Counted from the stretch's first letter, positions 15,891 through 27,269 are shown. The stretch is DNA of 64,000 nucleotides from Planctomycetota bacterium (GCA_019456145.1 VRUL01000011.1:95890-159889), one strand, 5' to 3'. Notes: generated from the sequence alone by a model not told the origin. Numbers and translations: made by a program.

Positions 15891-15920
15891 ATGCCGAGGT
15901 ATCTCGATAGCATTTTTTTT
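15891..15920 (+). terminator. Intrinsic terminator after the uvrC/toxin region
   Basis: ATGC-CGAG, loop GTAT, CTCG, a 3-nt bulge and GCAT, followed by seven T. It would end transcripts of uvrC and of the toxin-antitoxin pair. Confidence 0.55.
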
Positions 15921-16038
15921 AACACCGCACCCAAACCGCATAATATAAGTCAACCGTTGTTTTTGCGGGGCTGACAGCGCTGGGGCACAGGTGCCAGTAC
16001 AATTGCCGCTCACACAGCATAGGCAGATATAGCACGGG

Positions 16039-16257
16039 TCAAGACGACTTTGCGATCGACTTTACTTTAGCCGGGTCTACAACCATCTCTAAATGCCCGC
16101 AGTCATAACACATGATATTCTCAACAGGAACTCCCGTCGTGAGTAGGGTTACCAATTTAGCATGCTTGGGACGAGAATAGATCTTACCGGTGGATTGAAA
16201 TTCACCATCTTCAAGATTTGTGCCACCACACCTTAAACACGTCTTTTTTTCACTCAT
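16039..16257 (-). CDS. Small zinc-ribbon protein
   Basis: 72 residues with two Cys pairs, CLRCGGTNLEDGEFQSTG (residues 8-25) and CYDCGHLEMVVD (about 50-61), forming a treble or zinc ribbon. The order C-x2-C-G-(S/G)-T-N-L-E-x-G, then K-I-Y-x-R-P-K, recurs in uncharacterised zinc-ribbon proteins that may bind nucleic acid. Single gene with no operon partner. Function unknown. Confidence 0.75.
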   Translation of the reverse strand: MSEKKTCLRCGGTNLEDGEFQSTGKIYSRPKHAKLVTLLTTGVPVENIMCYDCGHLEMVVDPAKVKSIAKSS

Positions 16258-16515
16258 AATAGAACCTTTCTCTTGAAATTTTCGATAAAAATTCTACACC
16301 GTTATGCTGGTATACTCCGCTGTTTCCCGTTGATTGCACATCTGAACTTAGCTTCGGTCTTTTTCGAATGTCGTTTTATTACATCTGCCTTATGTTGCCA
16401 TACAAGGCCTGAAAGGGCAAAATCAAAGCTGTAAAAAATTGTTTTCGGACCAAGCTGGTGTCTTTCGGTGCTATACAAAAGGGGGAAGGAAAAGAGATCT
16501 GTCGCCCATATACAA
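16258..16515. other. Intergenic, nothing recognised
   Basis: AT-rich sequence left of the detached URO-D tail; no convincing gene, terminator or promoter. Confidence 0.4.
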
Positions 16516-16569
16516 TTATCGTCCTTTGTACCGGCCCTGGGTATGGAGCACTTCTATAAAAGCCAGCAT
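16516..16569 (-). pseudogene. Detached copy of the URO-D protein C-terminus
   Basis: Encodes MLAFIEVLHTQGRYKGR and a stop, matching the last 17 residues of the URO-D-like protein at 19309 (MLAFIEVLHTQSRYEGR); 50 of 54 bases agree, and similarity extends a few bases into the 3' flank. Upstream sequence (to about 16690) no longer reads as the rest of the gene. The two copies are in the same orientation and enclose the genes at 16697 and 17681. Confidence 0.75.
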
Positions 16570-16696
16570 ATTTCACGGTGTTTTCAAGACCGTTTAGAAT
16601 GTGTATGATAGGGCTGTGCCCAATCCCATTCGGCATGAAAACCGCGGGCAAGTAACGGACCTATGACCAAAAGCCCTTGTAACATAATTTTACCTG

Positions 16697-17572
16697 CTAT
16701 TTCATCGCATCAGCGATGACTTGTTTTATCTCCTCTCGCATCTCAGCATTTCTCCTGATAGTTTCGTCTTTATAAAAGCAAACCGCAATCACTCCTCTGT
16801 ATGGGTTATCAAATTCAGGAGAGCCCAGTTTTTCTTTCCAATAATTGTATTGGACCCAGATACTTCCTCTTCGATAGTTGCCATAGGCAGCGATCTGGGG
16901 AATTACCTGGTGTTTATGAGGATACTTTGAGATAAATCTATCCCAACCAACCCGTTTCATAATTTGTTGCATTTCCTCGTCTGACTTATCTAAGGGCGGA
17001 TAGCAGTCGAAAAGCAAGAGGTCGTGAGTTTTATCCGAAAAGGCATTCGCCCAACCAGGATACCGATTATTCGGGAAATCGTTCGCTTCGGTCATATCGA
17101 ACATTTCCATTACGGGATGATTCTGTTTATCCGCGTCATACTTTCTTACTGTTGTGTAAAATCGTATTCTTTCGTGCATTGGTGGATTAGTTATGTCCGG
17201 CTCGTGCCCTAATTGGTCGCACCAATAACCTCCGCAAACAGGTCTATCTTTCCACTCCTGCACCTTTCGTTTTATCTGGTGCTCTGTCGGATAACCGCGT
17301 TCTCCTCTAATCATGACAAAAACCTTCATTCCAAGGCTTTCAACCTTATCGTAATCAGGCCAGCCAAAACGATTTCCATAGAAGTGAGTTCCGCCCAGTT
17401 GTTTCCACATCTGCTCACAACCCGGAAGACAGGTGCCTAATATCGCCATCTTTCTTATTTTCGCAGGCGATTTAGCCACCTCCTCTTTCCCCAACAAAAA
17501 CCGCACGAGTCCAACTATTGCTACAATACCAATCACAAAGCCGATAATCCTTTTCCTGTTCATTTCTTTCAC
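16697..17572 (-). CDS. Membrane-anchored protein, possible glycosidase-like barrel
   Basis: 291 residues with one N-terminal membrane helix (RIIGFVIGIVAIVGLVRFLL, residues 8-27) and a presumably periplasmic remainder. Motifs such as GTHFYGNRFGWPDYDKVESL, VFVMIRGERG, GGYWCDQLGHEPD and HDLLLFDCYPPLD alternate strands and acidic loop ends in the manner of a TIM barrel. E and D at strand ends could be catalytic, but I do not recognise the family. It lies downstream of the DUF4038-like protein on the same strand and may act on the same material. Start ATG 17572 gives the membrane anchor. Confidence 0.6.
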   Translation of the reverse strand: MKEMNRKRIIGFVIGIVAIVGLVRFLLGKEEVAKSPAKIRKMAILGTCLPGCEQMWKQLGGTHFYGNRFGWPDYDKVESLGMKVFVMIRGERGYPTEHQIKRKVQEWKDRPVCGGYWCDQLGHEPDITNPPMHERIRFYTTVRKYDADKQNHPVMEMFDMTEANDFPNNRYPGWANAFSDKTHDLLLFDCYPPLDKSDEEMQQIMKRVGWDRFISKYPHKHQVIPQIAAYGNYRRGSIWVQYNYWKEKLGSPEFDNPYRGVIAVCFYKDETIRRNAEMREEIKQVIADAMK

Positions 17573-17680
17573 TTTCCAAAAATGTTAGTCTTCAGCCATT
17601 GATATACAACAGAGACTACAACAGCAAAATTTATTTTTGTCAAATTTTTTAGATTTAGGTTAAGCGGGAATCGTGCTGCT

Positions 17681-19153
17681 TCAGGGTTCGTAAATGTACA
17701 GCACAAGCTTGTCACCGGCTGTGGTTCCACCAGGGGGTGAGAAGGCCCCGTTTGCCGGTGCGTCAAATTCGGCGCCGACGAACTCGCCAGTGGAGCCGGC
17801 CTCCGGTTTGAACCACCTCGCCTTGAATGGCCCTGCCTGCAGGTTCATGACCGTCCCGGAGCCCACGCCTGTGGAAAAATACACAATGTAATGGTGGCCT
17901 GGATTGGCCAAAACCCAGTTGTTGCTTCCTGAGGCCAGGGAGTCATTCACAGACATGGTCCAAAAAGGCGGGGCAACTGTCTTTAGAAATTTCACAAGAG
18001 ATTCGGCAGCCCTGACCAAAGGAGTGTAGAAATTGATAGGAGGGCCTTTTTCCTCGGGAATTGTCCAGTCATACCAAAGGTAGTGAACACCTGTTACGAA
18101 CGAGAACCACAGGCGGTGCCTCAGGTCATCCGCGGTCGGCTTATTATGTGTCTGCCCGTAGTTGAAATCCTCAGTGAAAATTACCGGCTTTCCGTACTGC
18201 CGGCTTTGAAGAACGCCGCCCTGATGGCAGCCACCTTCAGGGGCGTCGCGCTTGTGTTGCCTGTGGTGACCTATGATCGTGTATTCCGGGGATTTAAGGT
18301 CGATGCACGGCCTCGTATCCTGATTCACAACTATCAGATTCTTCGGTCGGCCTACTGCGACAAGCTTGCCTTTTACATAATTTGCCCAGTACTCAAGCCA
18401 TTCTCCATTGCCTGCCTCCCAGTTGATCTCGTAAAGCACATTGCCAAGGTCTATTGTTTCTTTGAGAAGCGCATTAATATATCTTTTGCACTTCTCATTC
18501 TCTGGGTCATAAGGAAGGTAGTCTGCGTTGGAGAGTTGCAGGTTTAGAATCACGTATATCTTACGCGCCTTTGCCTCTTTGCAGAACCTGCGAACACGCC
18601 ACTTAAAGTAATTGGCGTCAGGATGCATCAAGTCCGGATCAGCCTTTGAGTGCAAGTAGTTGAAGTTGACCTGGCTTTCCGTCTCCAGTTTGCCGGGTTC
18701 GTAGCGCCTATTGGCATCGGTGCGTTTCCAGGGAAAGGGATAGGGATTGTAATGCTTATACGGGGAACCCTTAGGGGCATCCAGGCTGAAAGGAATCGCT
18801 GCTGCGCGCAAGGCGGTCATGCCGTGGGTAGCCATGGCATCAAGGTAATTGGACCACAAAAACCCGTTGGCGCAAGGATGGGTTACGGGATTGCTTGCGC
18901 GAGAGCCGTTAGGATCGAATTCCTTGCCGGGATCTCCCCAGAAGTTTGAGAAAGGAGATGAGTCATAGACACCCACCAAGTACGGATATTTCCCGTTGTC
19001 CTCAAACCACTTGTCGCTGCCGGGTTTTATTCGAATGTCTTTGGGGGTAACAGGCCAGTTGCCGGCGTGCACGTGGGGCCGGGCTGCGAAGAGCAGAATC
19101 CCAGCCAAAAGAAAGCAAACTAAACTTTGGCCCATATTCTCACGGGTATTCAT
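17681..19153 (-). CDS. Secreted DUF4038-like glycoside hydrolase
   Basis: About 490 residues from ATG 19153, chosen because it opens directly into a signal peptide (VCFLLAGILLFAARPHVHA); an upstream start at 19228 would add 25 basic residues. A (beta/alpha)8-like catalytic region shows LVGVYDSSPFSNFWG, ALRAAAIPFSLDAP, IYVILNLQLSNADYLPYD, NVLYEINWEAGNGEW (likely acid/base E) and KPVIFTEDFNYG (likely nucleophile E). A C-terminal beta domain (HHYIVYFSTG, FKARWFKPEAGST) resembles the putative collagen-binding domain that follows DUF4038. The role would be polysaccharide or glycoprotein degradation; the substrate is unknown. Confidence 0.7.
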   Translation of the reverse strand: MNTRENMGQSLVCFLLAGILLFAARPHVHAGNWPVTPKDIRIKPGSDKWFEDNGKYPYLVGVYDSSPFSNFWGDPGKEFDPNGSRASNPVTHPCANGFLWSNYLDAMATHGMTALRAAAIPFSLDAPKGSPYKHYNPYPFPWKRTDANRRYEPGKLETESQVNFNYLHSKADPDLMHPDANYFKWRVRRFCKEAKARKIYVILNLQLSNADYLPYDPENEKCKRYINALLKETIDLGNVLYEINWEAGNGEWLEYWANYVKGKLVAVGRPKNLIVVNQDTRPCIDLKSPEYTIIGHHRQHKRDAPEGGCHQGGVLQSRQYGKPVIFTEDFNYGQTHNKPTADDLRHRLWFSFVTGVHYLWYDWTIPEEKGPPINFYTPLVRAAESLVKFLKTVAPPFWTMSVNDSLASGSNNWVLANPGHHYIVYFSTGVGSGTVMNLQAGPFKARWFKPEAGSTGEFVGAEFDAPANGAFSPPGGTTAGDKLVLYIYEP

Positions 19154-19308
19154 AATCTGACATTTCCCATTTAACTTCAAGGGTGCTCCTGCACGCTTTG
19201 ACACTCTTTTTGAAGCACTCCTGTACAATTCAAGCCCTACAACACCAGACTATCAAAATCCTGTTCATTTGTCACGAACTACTTGGGAAGTCCGAGACCA
19301 ATACACAA

Positions 19309-20340
19309 TCATCGTCCTTCGTACCGGCTCTGGGTATGGAGCACTTCTATAAAGGCCAGCATATTTTCAAGCGGGACATCACCTTCGACTGCGTGAGACG
19401 GGGCAAAGATATATCCACCCCCCCTGCCTGCCTCCAACAGTTCATCAGTTTTTTTCTTAACATCCTCAACCGAGCCATAGGGCAGTGTTTGCTGAGTGGA
19501 CAGTCCGCCATGAAACGCAAGCCGACCTCTATATCTTTCCATAATGTCAAAGACATCCATAACCTCCGGCTGGAATGGATTGAAGCAATTGAGGCCGATT
19601 TCAATCAAATCATCGAAAAGCTCATCAACTTTGCCGCACGAATGAATCATTACATATTTGCCAGCCTCTCGAACCACCGCGTACATTCGCTTTAACTCCG
19701 GGTAAATGAACTGGCGCCAGAGGCCCGGCCCCATCTGCAAACTCGTCTGCTGGCCCCAGTCATCGCCAAAATAAACCGCGTCTATATCATATTTCAAAGC
19801 CTGCCTGACCTGGGCGATATTGTAGTCGGCTATCGTTCGCAAGAACTCACGCACAAAGCCCGGATGGTCCAAAAAATCCGCCAGCAGGTTTTCCATCCCA
19901 CGAAGCGTCCAGGCCCGCTCATAAAGCGAAAAACCAACCTTAAAAACCCGTAAACAATCCCTATACCTGAATATCATCTCAGGAATGTCCTTGAAAAAAC
20001 GTTCGTCGAGCGGATTGGGAAACTCATATCGTTCAAGCGTTGGCTCCGGCAAAAGACATCCCTCGACAATGCCTATGTCCTTATCCACACTGCGGTCCCA
20101 TACGACGCCGAAGACATCCTGGAACCTATCATTATCAAGAACCGTGAAAAAACCGATTTCACTGCCGAGCTTAACAAAATGATTATCTAAAACCTGGTCC
20201 AAATCGTCCTTACCATAGTGCTTTGACAACTTATCAGCCGCTTCAACGGTAAAGCCGCAGTGCCACGGTACGTACGGGACCTCTTTGCCCTCAATCGCCA
20301 GCTTAACTACTTCTCTTTTTTCCATTTGCCGTATTCCCAA
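19309..20340 (-). CDS. URO-D family protein (not HemE)
   Basis: 343 residues of the uroporphyrinogen decarboxylase fold: VPYVPWHCGFTVEAADKL near the start, YFGDDWGQQTSLQMGPGLWR in the middle, and YVMIHSCGKVDELFDDL and LAFHGGLSTQQTLP towards the end. HemE substrate motifs are absent. Such paralogues are often methyltransferases or catabolic enzymes in anaerobes and planctomycetes; the substrate cannot be told. The histidine and cysteine in IHSCGK are a common zinc site of the methyltransferase branch. Its 3' end is duplicated at 16516. Confidence 0.8.
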   Translation of the reverse strand: MGIRQMEKREVVKLAIEGKEVPYVPWHCGFTVEAADKLSKHYGKDDLDQVLDNHFVKLGSEIGFFTVLDNDRFQDVFGVVWDRSVDKDIGIVEGCLLPEPTLERYEFPNPLDERFFKDIPEMIFRYRDCLRVFKVGFSLYERAWTLRGMENLLADFLDHPGFVREFLRTIADYNIAQVRQALKYDIDAVYFGDDWGQQTSLQMGPGLWRQFIYPELKRMYAVVREAGKYVMIHSCGKVDELFDDLIEIGLNCFNPFQPEVMDVFDIMERYRGRLAFHGGLSTQQTLPYGSVEDVKKKTDELLEAGRGGGYIFAPSHAVEGDVPLENMLAFIEVLHTQSRYEGR

Positions 20341-20387
20341 ATTAAGAGCCTATAACAAAATGACTCTGTATTCAAGCGGCTTGTTTT

Positions 20388-21530
20388 TCAGGGGCATATT
20401 GAAATTTCGTCAAATGCTTTTTTCGATAAACCGGTCAGGCGAACATCATCGCCGAAACGCTCAATTTCTACATGATGCAAGCCTACAGCTTCGGTCAATC
20501 CCGCCATTGCCTCGGTTATTGCGGCGGATCCGGAGCCACCGAGTATCTTCGGCGCGATATAAACGACAATCTGGTCAGCGATATCCTCTTTAAAAAATGA
20601 GGTTATTACCGTTGGCCCGCCTTCGACAAGCAACTGAGCAACGCCACGTTTAGCCAATTGACAAGTGAGAAAATGGAGATTTGACCGGCCTTCTTCTTCA
20701 GGGTAAGCAAGCACTTCAGCTCCCTTTTGGTTTATTTTCTCGGCAATTTGGGGATTTTCCAAGAGCGTTTGTTGACTCGTTAAGATTAGCACTGGGACTT
20801 TTTTTGCAGTAGCCAGCAGTTCGCAATCCAAAGGAATCCTTAAATTGCCGTCAAGAACAATTCTGGTTGCTTGTTTGCCTTTGCTGGGCCGGGCTGTCAA
20901 TTGTGGGTCGTCAGCAATTACCGTATTGACACCTACCAATATGGCTCCAGCCCGACGCCGTAGTTTGTGTACGTCTTTTCTGCTTTGCTCTCCTGAAATC
21001 CACCGGGCCCCGGTACCTGACTGTGCCCAAGCCATCTTCCCATCGATGCTTTGTGCCCATTTCAATATCACCCAGCACTGCCCAGTGGTTGCAAATTTGA
21101 TAAAAGGCGCATTTAGCAGTCGCGCTTGAGTTTCGCAAACGCCTGTCTCTACCTTGATTCGGGCATTGCGCAGTTGCTCGATGCCTTTGCCGTCGGCGTG
21201 CTCTGAGGGATCAATCGTCGCCACGACAACCTTTGCAATCCCAGCGGCAATTATCGCTTCTGTGCAAGGCCCGGTCTTTGCCTGATGACAGCACGGCTCC
21301 AAGCTCACATACATGGTAGCCCCCCTGGGACTGACGCCCAGTTTTTTGCAATCTTCAAGAGCGTTTATCTCTGCGTGGGGACCGCCAAATTTCCTGTGCC
21401 AGCCCTTGCCGATAATCTGACTGCCTTTTACTAAAACGGCCCCGACAGCGGGGTTCGGCTCAACCGAGCCGATGCCTCGCTGCGCAAGCTTTAACGCCAT
21501 ACACATATATTTCTTGTCCTGGTCAGCCAT
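20388..21530 (-). CDS. ribD: Bifunctional riboflavin deaminase/reductase
   Basis: 380 residues. It catalyses the second and third steps of riboflavin synthesis (deamination of the pyrimidine, then reduction of the ribosyl side chain) in the cytoplasm. The N-terminal deaminase zinc site is HAEINALEDC with EPCCHQAKTGPC (residues 50-90). The C-terminal reductase shows DGKMAWAQSGTGARWISGEQ and LLVEGGPTVITSFF. The start codon follows the ligA stop with no gap (21530/21531), so translation is probably coupled. Confidence 0.93.
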   Translation of the reverse strand: MADQDKKYMCMALKLAQRGIGSVEPNPAVGAVLVKGSQIIGKGWHRKFGGPHAEINALEDCKKLGVSPRGATMYVSLEPCCHQAKTGPCTEAIIAAGIAKVVVATIDPSEHADGKGIEQLRNARIKVETGVCETQARLLNAPFIKFATTGQCWVILKWAQSIDGKMAWAQSGTGARWISGEQSRKDVHKLRRRAGAILVGVNTVIADDPQLTARPSKGKQATRIVLDGNLRIPLDCELLATAKKVPVLILTSQQTLLENPQIAEKINQKGAEVLAYPEEEGRSNLHFLTCQLAKRGVAQLLVEGGPTVITSFFKEDIADQIVVYIAPKILGGSGSAAITEAMAGLTEAVGLHHVEIERFGDDVRLTGLSKKAFDEISICP

Positions 21531-23827
<2,297 letters not shown>

Positions 23828-24019
23828 ATGTGTAAAAGTGATAATTTGATTAAAGCTGTTCTTGAACGGGCACAAGACTCGGATGGCAAAAAGAAGCTGA
23901 CCTGTGCCGTGGCTTTTGAACTATCACAAAAATTCGATGTGGGGCCGGCTGAGATTGGGCGTATCTGCAATCACCAGAACATAAAAATCTGTAAATGCCA
24001 GCTCGGCTGTTTTGCATAA
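23828..24019 (+). CDS. Small conserved protein of molybdenum clusters
   Basis: 63 residues from ATG 23828 (AGGG just upstream). KKKLTCAVAFELSQKFDVGP is followed by EIGRICNHQNIKICKCQLGC. The helical start and conserved end I-K-I-C-K-C-Q-L-G-C-F recur in short proteins near mod genes and ModE-like regulators in anaerobes. Three cysteines near the end could bind metal. First gene of the operon. Function unknown; a role in molybdate or tungstate sensing is only suggested by context. Confidence 0.7.
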   Translation: MCKSDNLIKAVLERAQDSDGKKKLTCAVAFELSQKFDVGPAEIGRICNHQNIKICKCQLGCFA

Positions 24020-24040
24020 TACAGTCAGCAGGACAGGAAT

Positions 24041-24394
24041 ATGAAGGAATTCAGGACAAGGTTTAAACTCTGGCTGAGCACCAAGGATGCTGAAGGTGTC
24101 TTTGGCGACGGTAAATGGCGGCTGCTCAAAAGCATAGATGCCGAAGGCTCATTAAAGGCAGCCAGTCAGTCACTGCATATAAGCTACCGAAAGGCGTGGG
24201 GCGACTTGAAGAAAATGCAGCAATGTCTGAATGTCCCTCTGGTCAAGAAGCAGCGGGGAGGTGCATTGGGAGGCCAAACCGCCCTAACCGAGCAAGGGAA
24301 AAAATGGGTAAAAGCTTATACCGGATTTCGCACTGACATCGAAAAGGCAGTAGAAAAAGCCTATAAAAAACATATCGAGGAACTTGTAAAATGA
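24041..24394 (+). CDS. ModE-type winged-helix regulator without TOBE domain
   Basis: 117 residues with the LysR/ModE-type winged helix: DGKWRLLKSIDAEGSLKAAS, then LHISYRKAWGDLKKMQ and GGALGGQTALTEQGKKWV. Full ModE (about 260 residues) has a molybdate-binding TOBE pair, absent here, so ligand sensing would need another protein or the TOBE region of the transporter ATPase. It probably controls its own operon. It overlaps the next gene by 4 bp (ATGA). Confidence 0.85.
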   Translation: MKEFRTRFKLWLSTKDAEGVFGDGKWRLLKSIDAEGSLKAASQSLHISYRKAWGDLKKMQQCLNVPLVKKQRGGALGGQTALTEQGKKWVKAYTGFRTDIEKAVEKAYKKHIEELVK

Positions 24395-25380
24395 GCAAAA
24401 CCGCGAAGACGATTTTAGTTCTTTCGGCCGTAGGCTTTTTGTTTCTGGCCGGGTTTGTTATTCGCGGCTCGTGGCTTGGGCATTACTCCGGCCGGGATTC
24501 ACAACAGTTGATTATTTTTCACGCAGGCAGTCTTGCCGTTCCTTTCAAACAGATATGCGAAGAATTCAATAAAAGCCATCCCAACGTGAAAATTATCCGC
24601 GAAGCCGCAGGCAGCCGGATATGTGCCCGCAAAATCGCAGACCTGCACAGGCCCTGTGATATCCTTGCCTCGGCTGACTACACCGTTATAAACACTCTTC
24701 TAATCCCCAAACATACTGACTGGAATATTAAGTTTGCAGCAAATGAAATGGTTATTGCCTTTCGAAAGGACTCTCGCAAAGCCGGCCAAATCAACAAAGA
24801 CAATTGGTGCGATATTTTGTTGGATAAAGATGTCGCTTTCGGCAGGTCTGACCCAAATGCAGACCCATGCGGGTATCGGACCGTCCTTACAATAAAGTTG
24901 GCCGAAAAATTCTATAATAATCCCGGACTCGTGGACAAAATACTGACAAAAGACCGAAGATATATTCGACCCAAAGAAGTTGATTTACTGGCGCTTTTGG
25001 AAGTGGGCGAGCTTGATTACATGTTTATATACCGCAGCGTTGCTGAGCAGCACAAGCTCGCATACGTAGTGCTGCCCGATGAGATCAATCTCAAGAAGAC
25101 CGGGCTTTGGGATTTGTACAAGACCGCTTCGGTCCGTTTAACCGGTAATACGCCCGGTACTTTTATCACTAAACTCGGTGAGCCGATAGTATACGGCGTT
25201 ACCATACCGAAGAATGCTCCGAATCGTAAGCTTGCGTTAGCATTTTTAACTTTTTTGCTCGATGCAAACAAGGGTGGAGCAATTCTTGAAAAGAACGGTC
25301 AAACCTCCGTGGTTCCGTCACCAACGGATACTTTTGGTAATCTACCGGAGTCTTTGAAAAACTTCGCGCTTCCAATATAG
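24391..25380 (+). CDS. wtpA: Tungstate/molybdate ABC transporter binding protein
   Basis: 329 residues with an N-terminal hydrophobic export or anchor segment (TILVLSAVGFLFLAGFVI). The mature part opens with LIIFHAGSLAVPFKQICEEF and has CDILASADYTVI, the WtpA/ModA oxyanion-binding pattern, and GTFITKLGEPIVYGVTIP near the end. It captures molybdate or tungstate in the periplasm for the permease encoded next. WtpA-like and ModA-like members cannot be separated by eye; the F-H-A-G-S-L start favours the Wtp/tungstate branch. Confidence 0.85.
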   Translation: MSKTAKTILVLSAVGFLFLAGFVIRGSWLGHYSGRDSQQLIIFHAGSLAVPFKQICEEFNKSHPNVKIIREAAGSRICARKIADLHRPCDILASADYTVINTLLIPKHTDWNIKFAANEMVIAFRKDSRKAGQINKDNWCDILLDKDVAFGRSDPNADPCGYRTVLTIKLAEKFYNNPGLVDKILTKDRRYIRPKEVDLLALLEVGELDYMFIYRSVAEQHKLAYVVLPDEINLKKTGLWDLYKTASVRLTGNTPGTFITKLGEPIVYGVTIPKNAPNRKLALAFLTFLLDANKGGAILEKNGQTSVVPSPTDTFGNLPESLKNFALPI

Positions 25381-25389
25381 TAGAATCCG

Positions 25390-26205
25390 ATGCAAGATAC
25401 GAAATACCAAATACGAAACACCAGATATGAGCCGCTTTCGCTGGCCTTTGCAGCACTTGGCGGGCTTGTGCTGCTTTTCATTGTTGCCCCGCTGGCGAGT
25501 TTGTTTGTGAACTGTTCGGTGCCGGAACTTGCCGAGACGGCAAAAGATGTCGGAGTTCGAAGCAGCATCTGGCTTACATTGTGGACCTCGATGGCGGCAA
25601 CTATGCTCTTCGCTTTGGCCGCTATTCCTTTTGCGTATTTGCTTGCGCGAAAGGATTTTCCACTGAAAGGCCTTGTCATGGCCATTATTGATCTTCCCAT
25701 TGTGATACCACACTCGGCGGCGGGAATAGCACTGCTTGGTATCGTTTCAAAGAACGGGGCTTTGGGAAAGACCGCGGCAAAAATGGGATTTAGTTTTATC
25801 GGCACCCCTGCCGGCATAATGACGGCAATGGCATTTGTCAGCATTCCATACCTCTTAAATTCTGCGCGAGACGGTTTTCTTGCTGTCCCTGTTCGCCTTG
25901 AAAAGGCAGCGCTCAGTCTCGGGGCAAGTCCTTTGAGAGTGTTCTTAACGGTCTCTGTACCGCTGGCATGGCGGTCGATTTTGTCCGGTTCGATTTTGAT
26001 GTGGGCACGGGGAATGAGCGAGTTCGGAGCGGTACTAATCATCGCTTATCATCCAATGATTACGCCGGTGCTGATATATGAGCGTCTTGGCGCTTTCGGC
26101 CTGAAGTACACCCGGCCGACGGCGGTCCTTTTCATCGTGGTGTGCCTGGTGTTTCTTGTGGTGTTGAGGCTTTTGGCGGGAGGTAAAAATAATGCTCAGC
26201 GTTAG
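25390..26205 (+). CDS. wtpB: Molybdate/tungstate ABC transporter permease
   Basis: 271 residues, five or six membrane segments (e.g. LVLLFIVAPLASLF, AATMLFALAAIPFAYLLA) and the permease EAA loop (LEKAALSLGASPLRVFLTVS) that contacts the ATPase. The first 15 codons (MQDTKYQIRNTRYE) derive from a low-complexity tract of near-repeats (gatacgaaat, accaaatacg, gaaacaccag), like the dispersed repeats of this genome, so the native N-terminus seems replaced. No good ribosome binding site precedes the ATG. Overlaps the ATPase gene by 14 bp. Confidence 0.88.
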   Translation: MQDTKYQIRNTRYEPLSLAFAALGGLVLLFIVAPLASLFVNCSVPELAETAKDVGVRSSIWLTLWTSMAATMLFALAAIPFAYLLARKDFPLKGLVMAIIDLPIVIPHSAAGIALLGIVSKNGALGKTAAKMGFSFIGTPAGIMTAMAFVSIPYLLNSARDGFLAVPVRLEKAALSLGASPLRVFLTVSVPLAWRSILSGSILMWARGMSEFGAVLIIAYHPMITPVLIYERLGAFGLKYTRPTAVLFIVVCLVFLVVLRLLAGGKNNAQR

Positions 26206-27268
26206 AAATATCTCCAAGGACCTGACACCATTCGCCATAAAGGATGTGTCGTTCGAGGTCTCCAACAGCCAGTATTTTGTTCTGTTGGGAAGAACCGGGG
26301 TGGGCAAAAGCGTATTGCTCGAAACCATCGCCGGCCTTGCCCGTCCGGATGCCGGCCGGATATTTCTCGATGGAAAGGACATTACAAACGAAAAGATGCA
26401 GAAGCGAAAAATCGCACTGGTCTTTCAAAACAGTACACTTTTCCCGCATATGACGGTTTATGATAATATCGCATATCCACTTAGGTGCAGAGAGAACAAT
26501 GGCCAGCTTTCGCAACGTCAAATCCGTCAGCGAGTAAACGAGCTTGCGGAGGATTTTGCAGTTGGCCATCTTCTTGCAGCCAAACCTCAAACACTCTCCG
26601 GGGGAGAATCTCAGCGAGTCTCCCTGGCGCGGGCGGTAGCCAGTGAGCCGAGATGCCTGCTTCTGGATGAGCCTTTATCGTCCCTGGATACAAAGTCTCG
26701 ATCCCAGATGCGCGCTCTTCTGCGCAAGATTAACGCCCAGAACCGGATGCAAATAGTACATGTAACGCACGATTACACCGAAGCAGTCTCTTTGGCCACA
26801 CATGTTGCGGTTATGGAGGCCGGAACCATCGCACAGGTAGGGAATGTTGAGCAGATTTTTCAGCATCCCAAATCTGAATTTGTCGCACGGTTTGTCGGTA
26901 TCAGGAACTTTTTCAAAGGCCGGCTGCAAGAGCCGCGCGACCACGGAACAGACACGAGATGGTTCAGTTCCGGCAGCCTTAGCCTTTCTGTTCTTACTGA
27001 CAGCCCCGGCGGTCCGGGCTTTGTTTGCGTTCGAAGTGAGGATGTCACGATTTCCAATACAGCAGGCAAAACAAGCGCCCGTAATAACTTTGAAGGGACA
27101 ATTGCAGAGATTATACCGGCTGGGTTTGGAGTGGAGGTCATAGTTGATATCGGTGTCGAAATTGCAGCGATGGTAAGCCCTGAATCAGCGAAGATGCTGG
27201 AACTGAGCTGCGGAAAAAAAGCATGGGTAAGTTTTAAGGCCTCGGCTGTTAAATACATTGAAGAATAA
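26192..27268 (+). CDS. wtpC: Molybdate/tungstate ABC transporter ATPase with TOBE
   Basis: 358 residues. Walker A GRTGVGKS (about residues 33-40), Q-loop VFQNSTLFPH, ABC signature LSGGESQRVSLARA, Walker B CLLLDEPLSSLD, and H-loop VTHDYTEA. The C-terminal TOBE/Mop-like region (NNFEGTIAEIIPAGFGVEVI) can bind oxyanion and inhibit transport. GGAGG lies 9 nt before the ATG. It energises the permease encoded before it. Confidence 0.9.
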   Translation: MLSVRNISKDLTPFAIKDVSFEVSNSQYFVLLGRTGVGKSVLLETIAGLARPDAGRIFLDGKDITNEKMQKRKIALVFQNSTLFPHMTVYDNIAYPLRCRENNGQLSQRQIRQRVNELAEDFAVGHLLAAKPQTLSGGESQRVSLARAVASEPRCLLLDEPLSSLDTKSRSQMRALLRKINAQNRMQIVHVTHDYTEAVSLATHVAVMEAGTIAQVGNVEQIFQHPKSEFVARFVGIRNFFKGRLQEPRDHGTDTRWFSSGSLSLSVLTDSPGGPGFVCVRSEDVTISNTAGKTSARNNFEGTIAEIIPAGFGVEVIVDIGVEIAAMVSPESAKMLELSCGKKAWVSFKASAVKYIEE

Positions 27269-27269
27269 A

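Noticed and set aside
16379..16651. A 90-codon minus-strand frame
   Set aside because: It reads the URO-D tail copy in a wrong frame; the correct frame gives the 17-residue tail and stop.
25299..26042. A 247-codon minus-strand frame
   Set aside because: Shadow of the molybdate/tungstate permease gene, which has the EAA loop and membrane helices.
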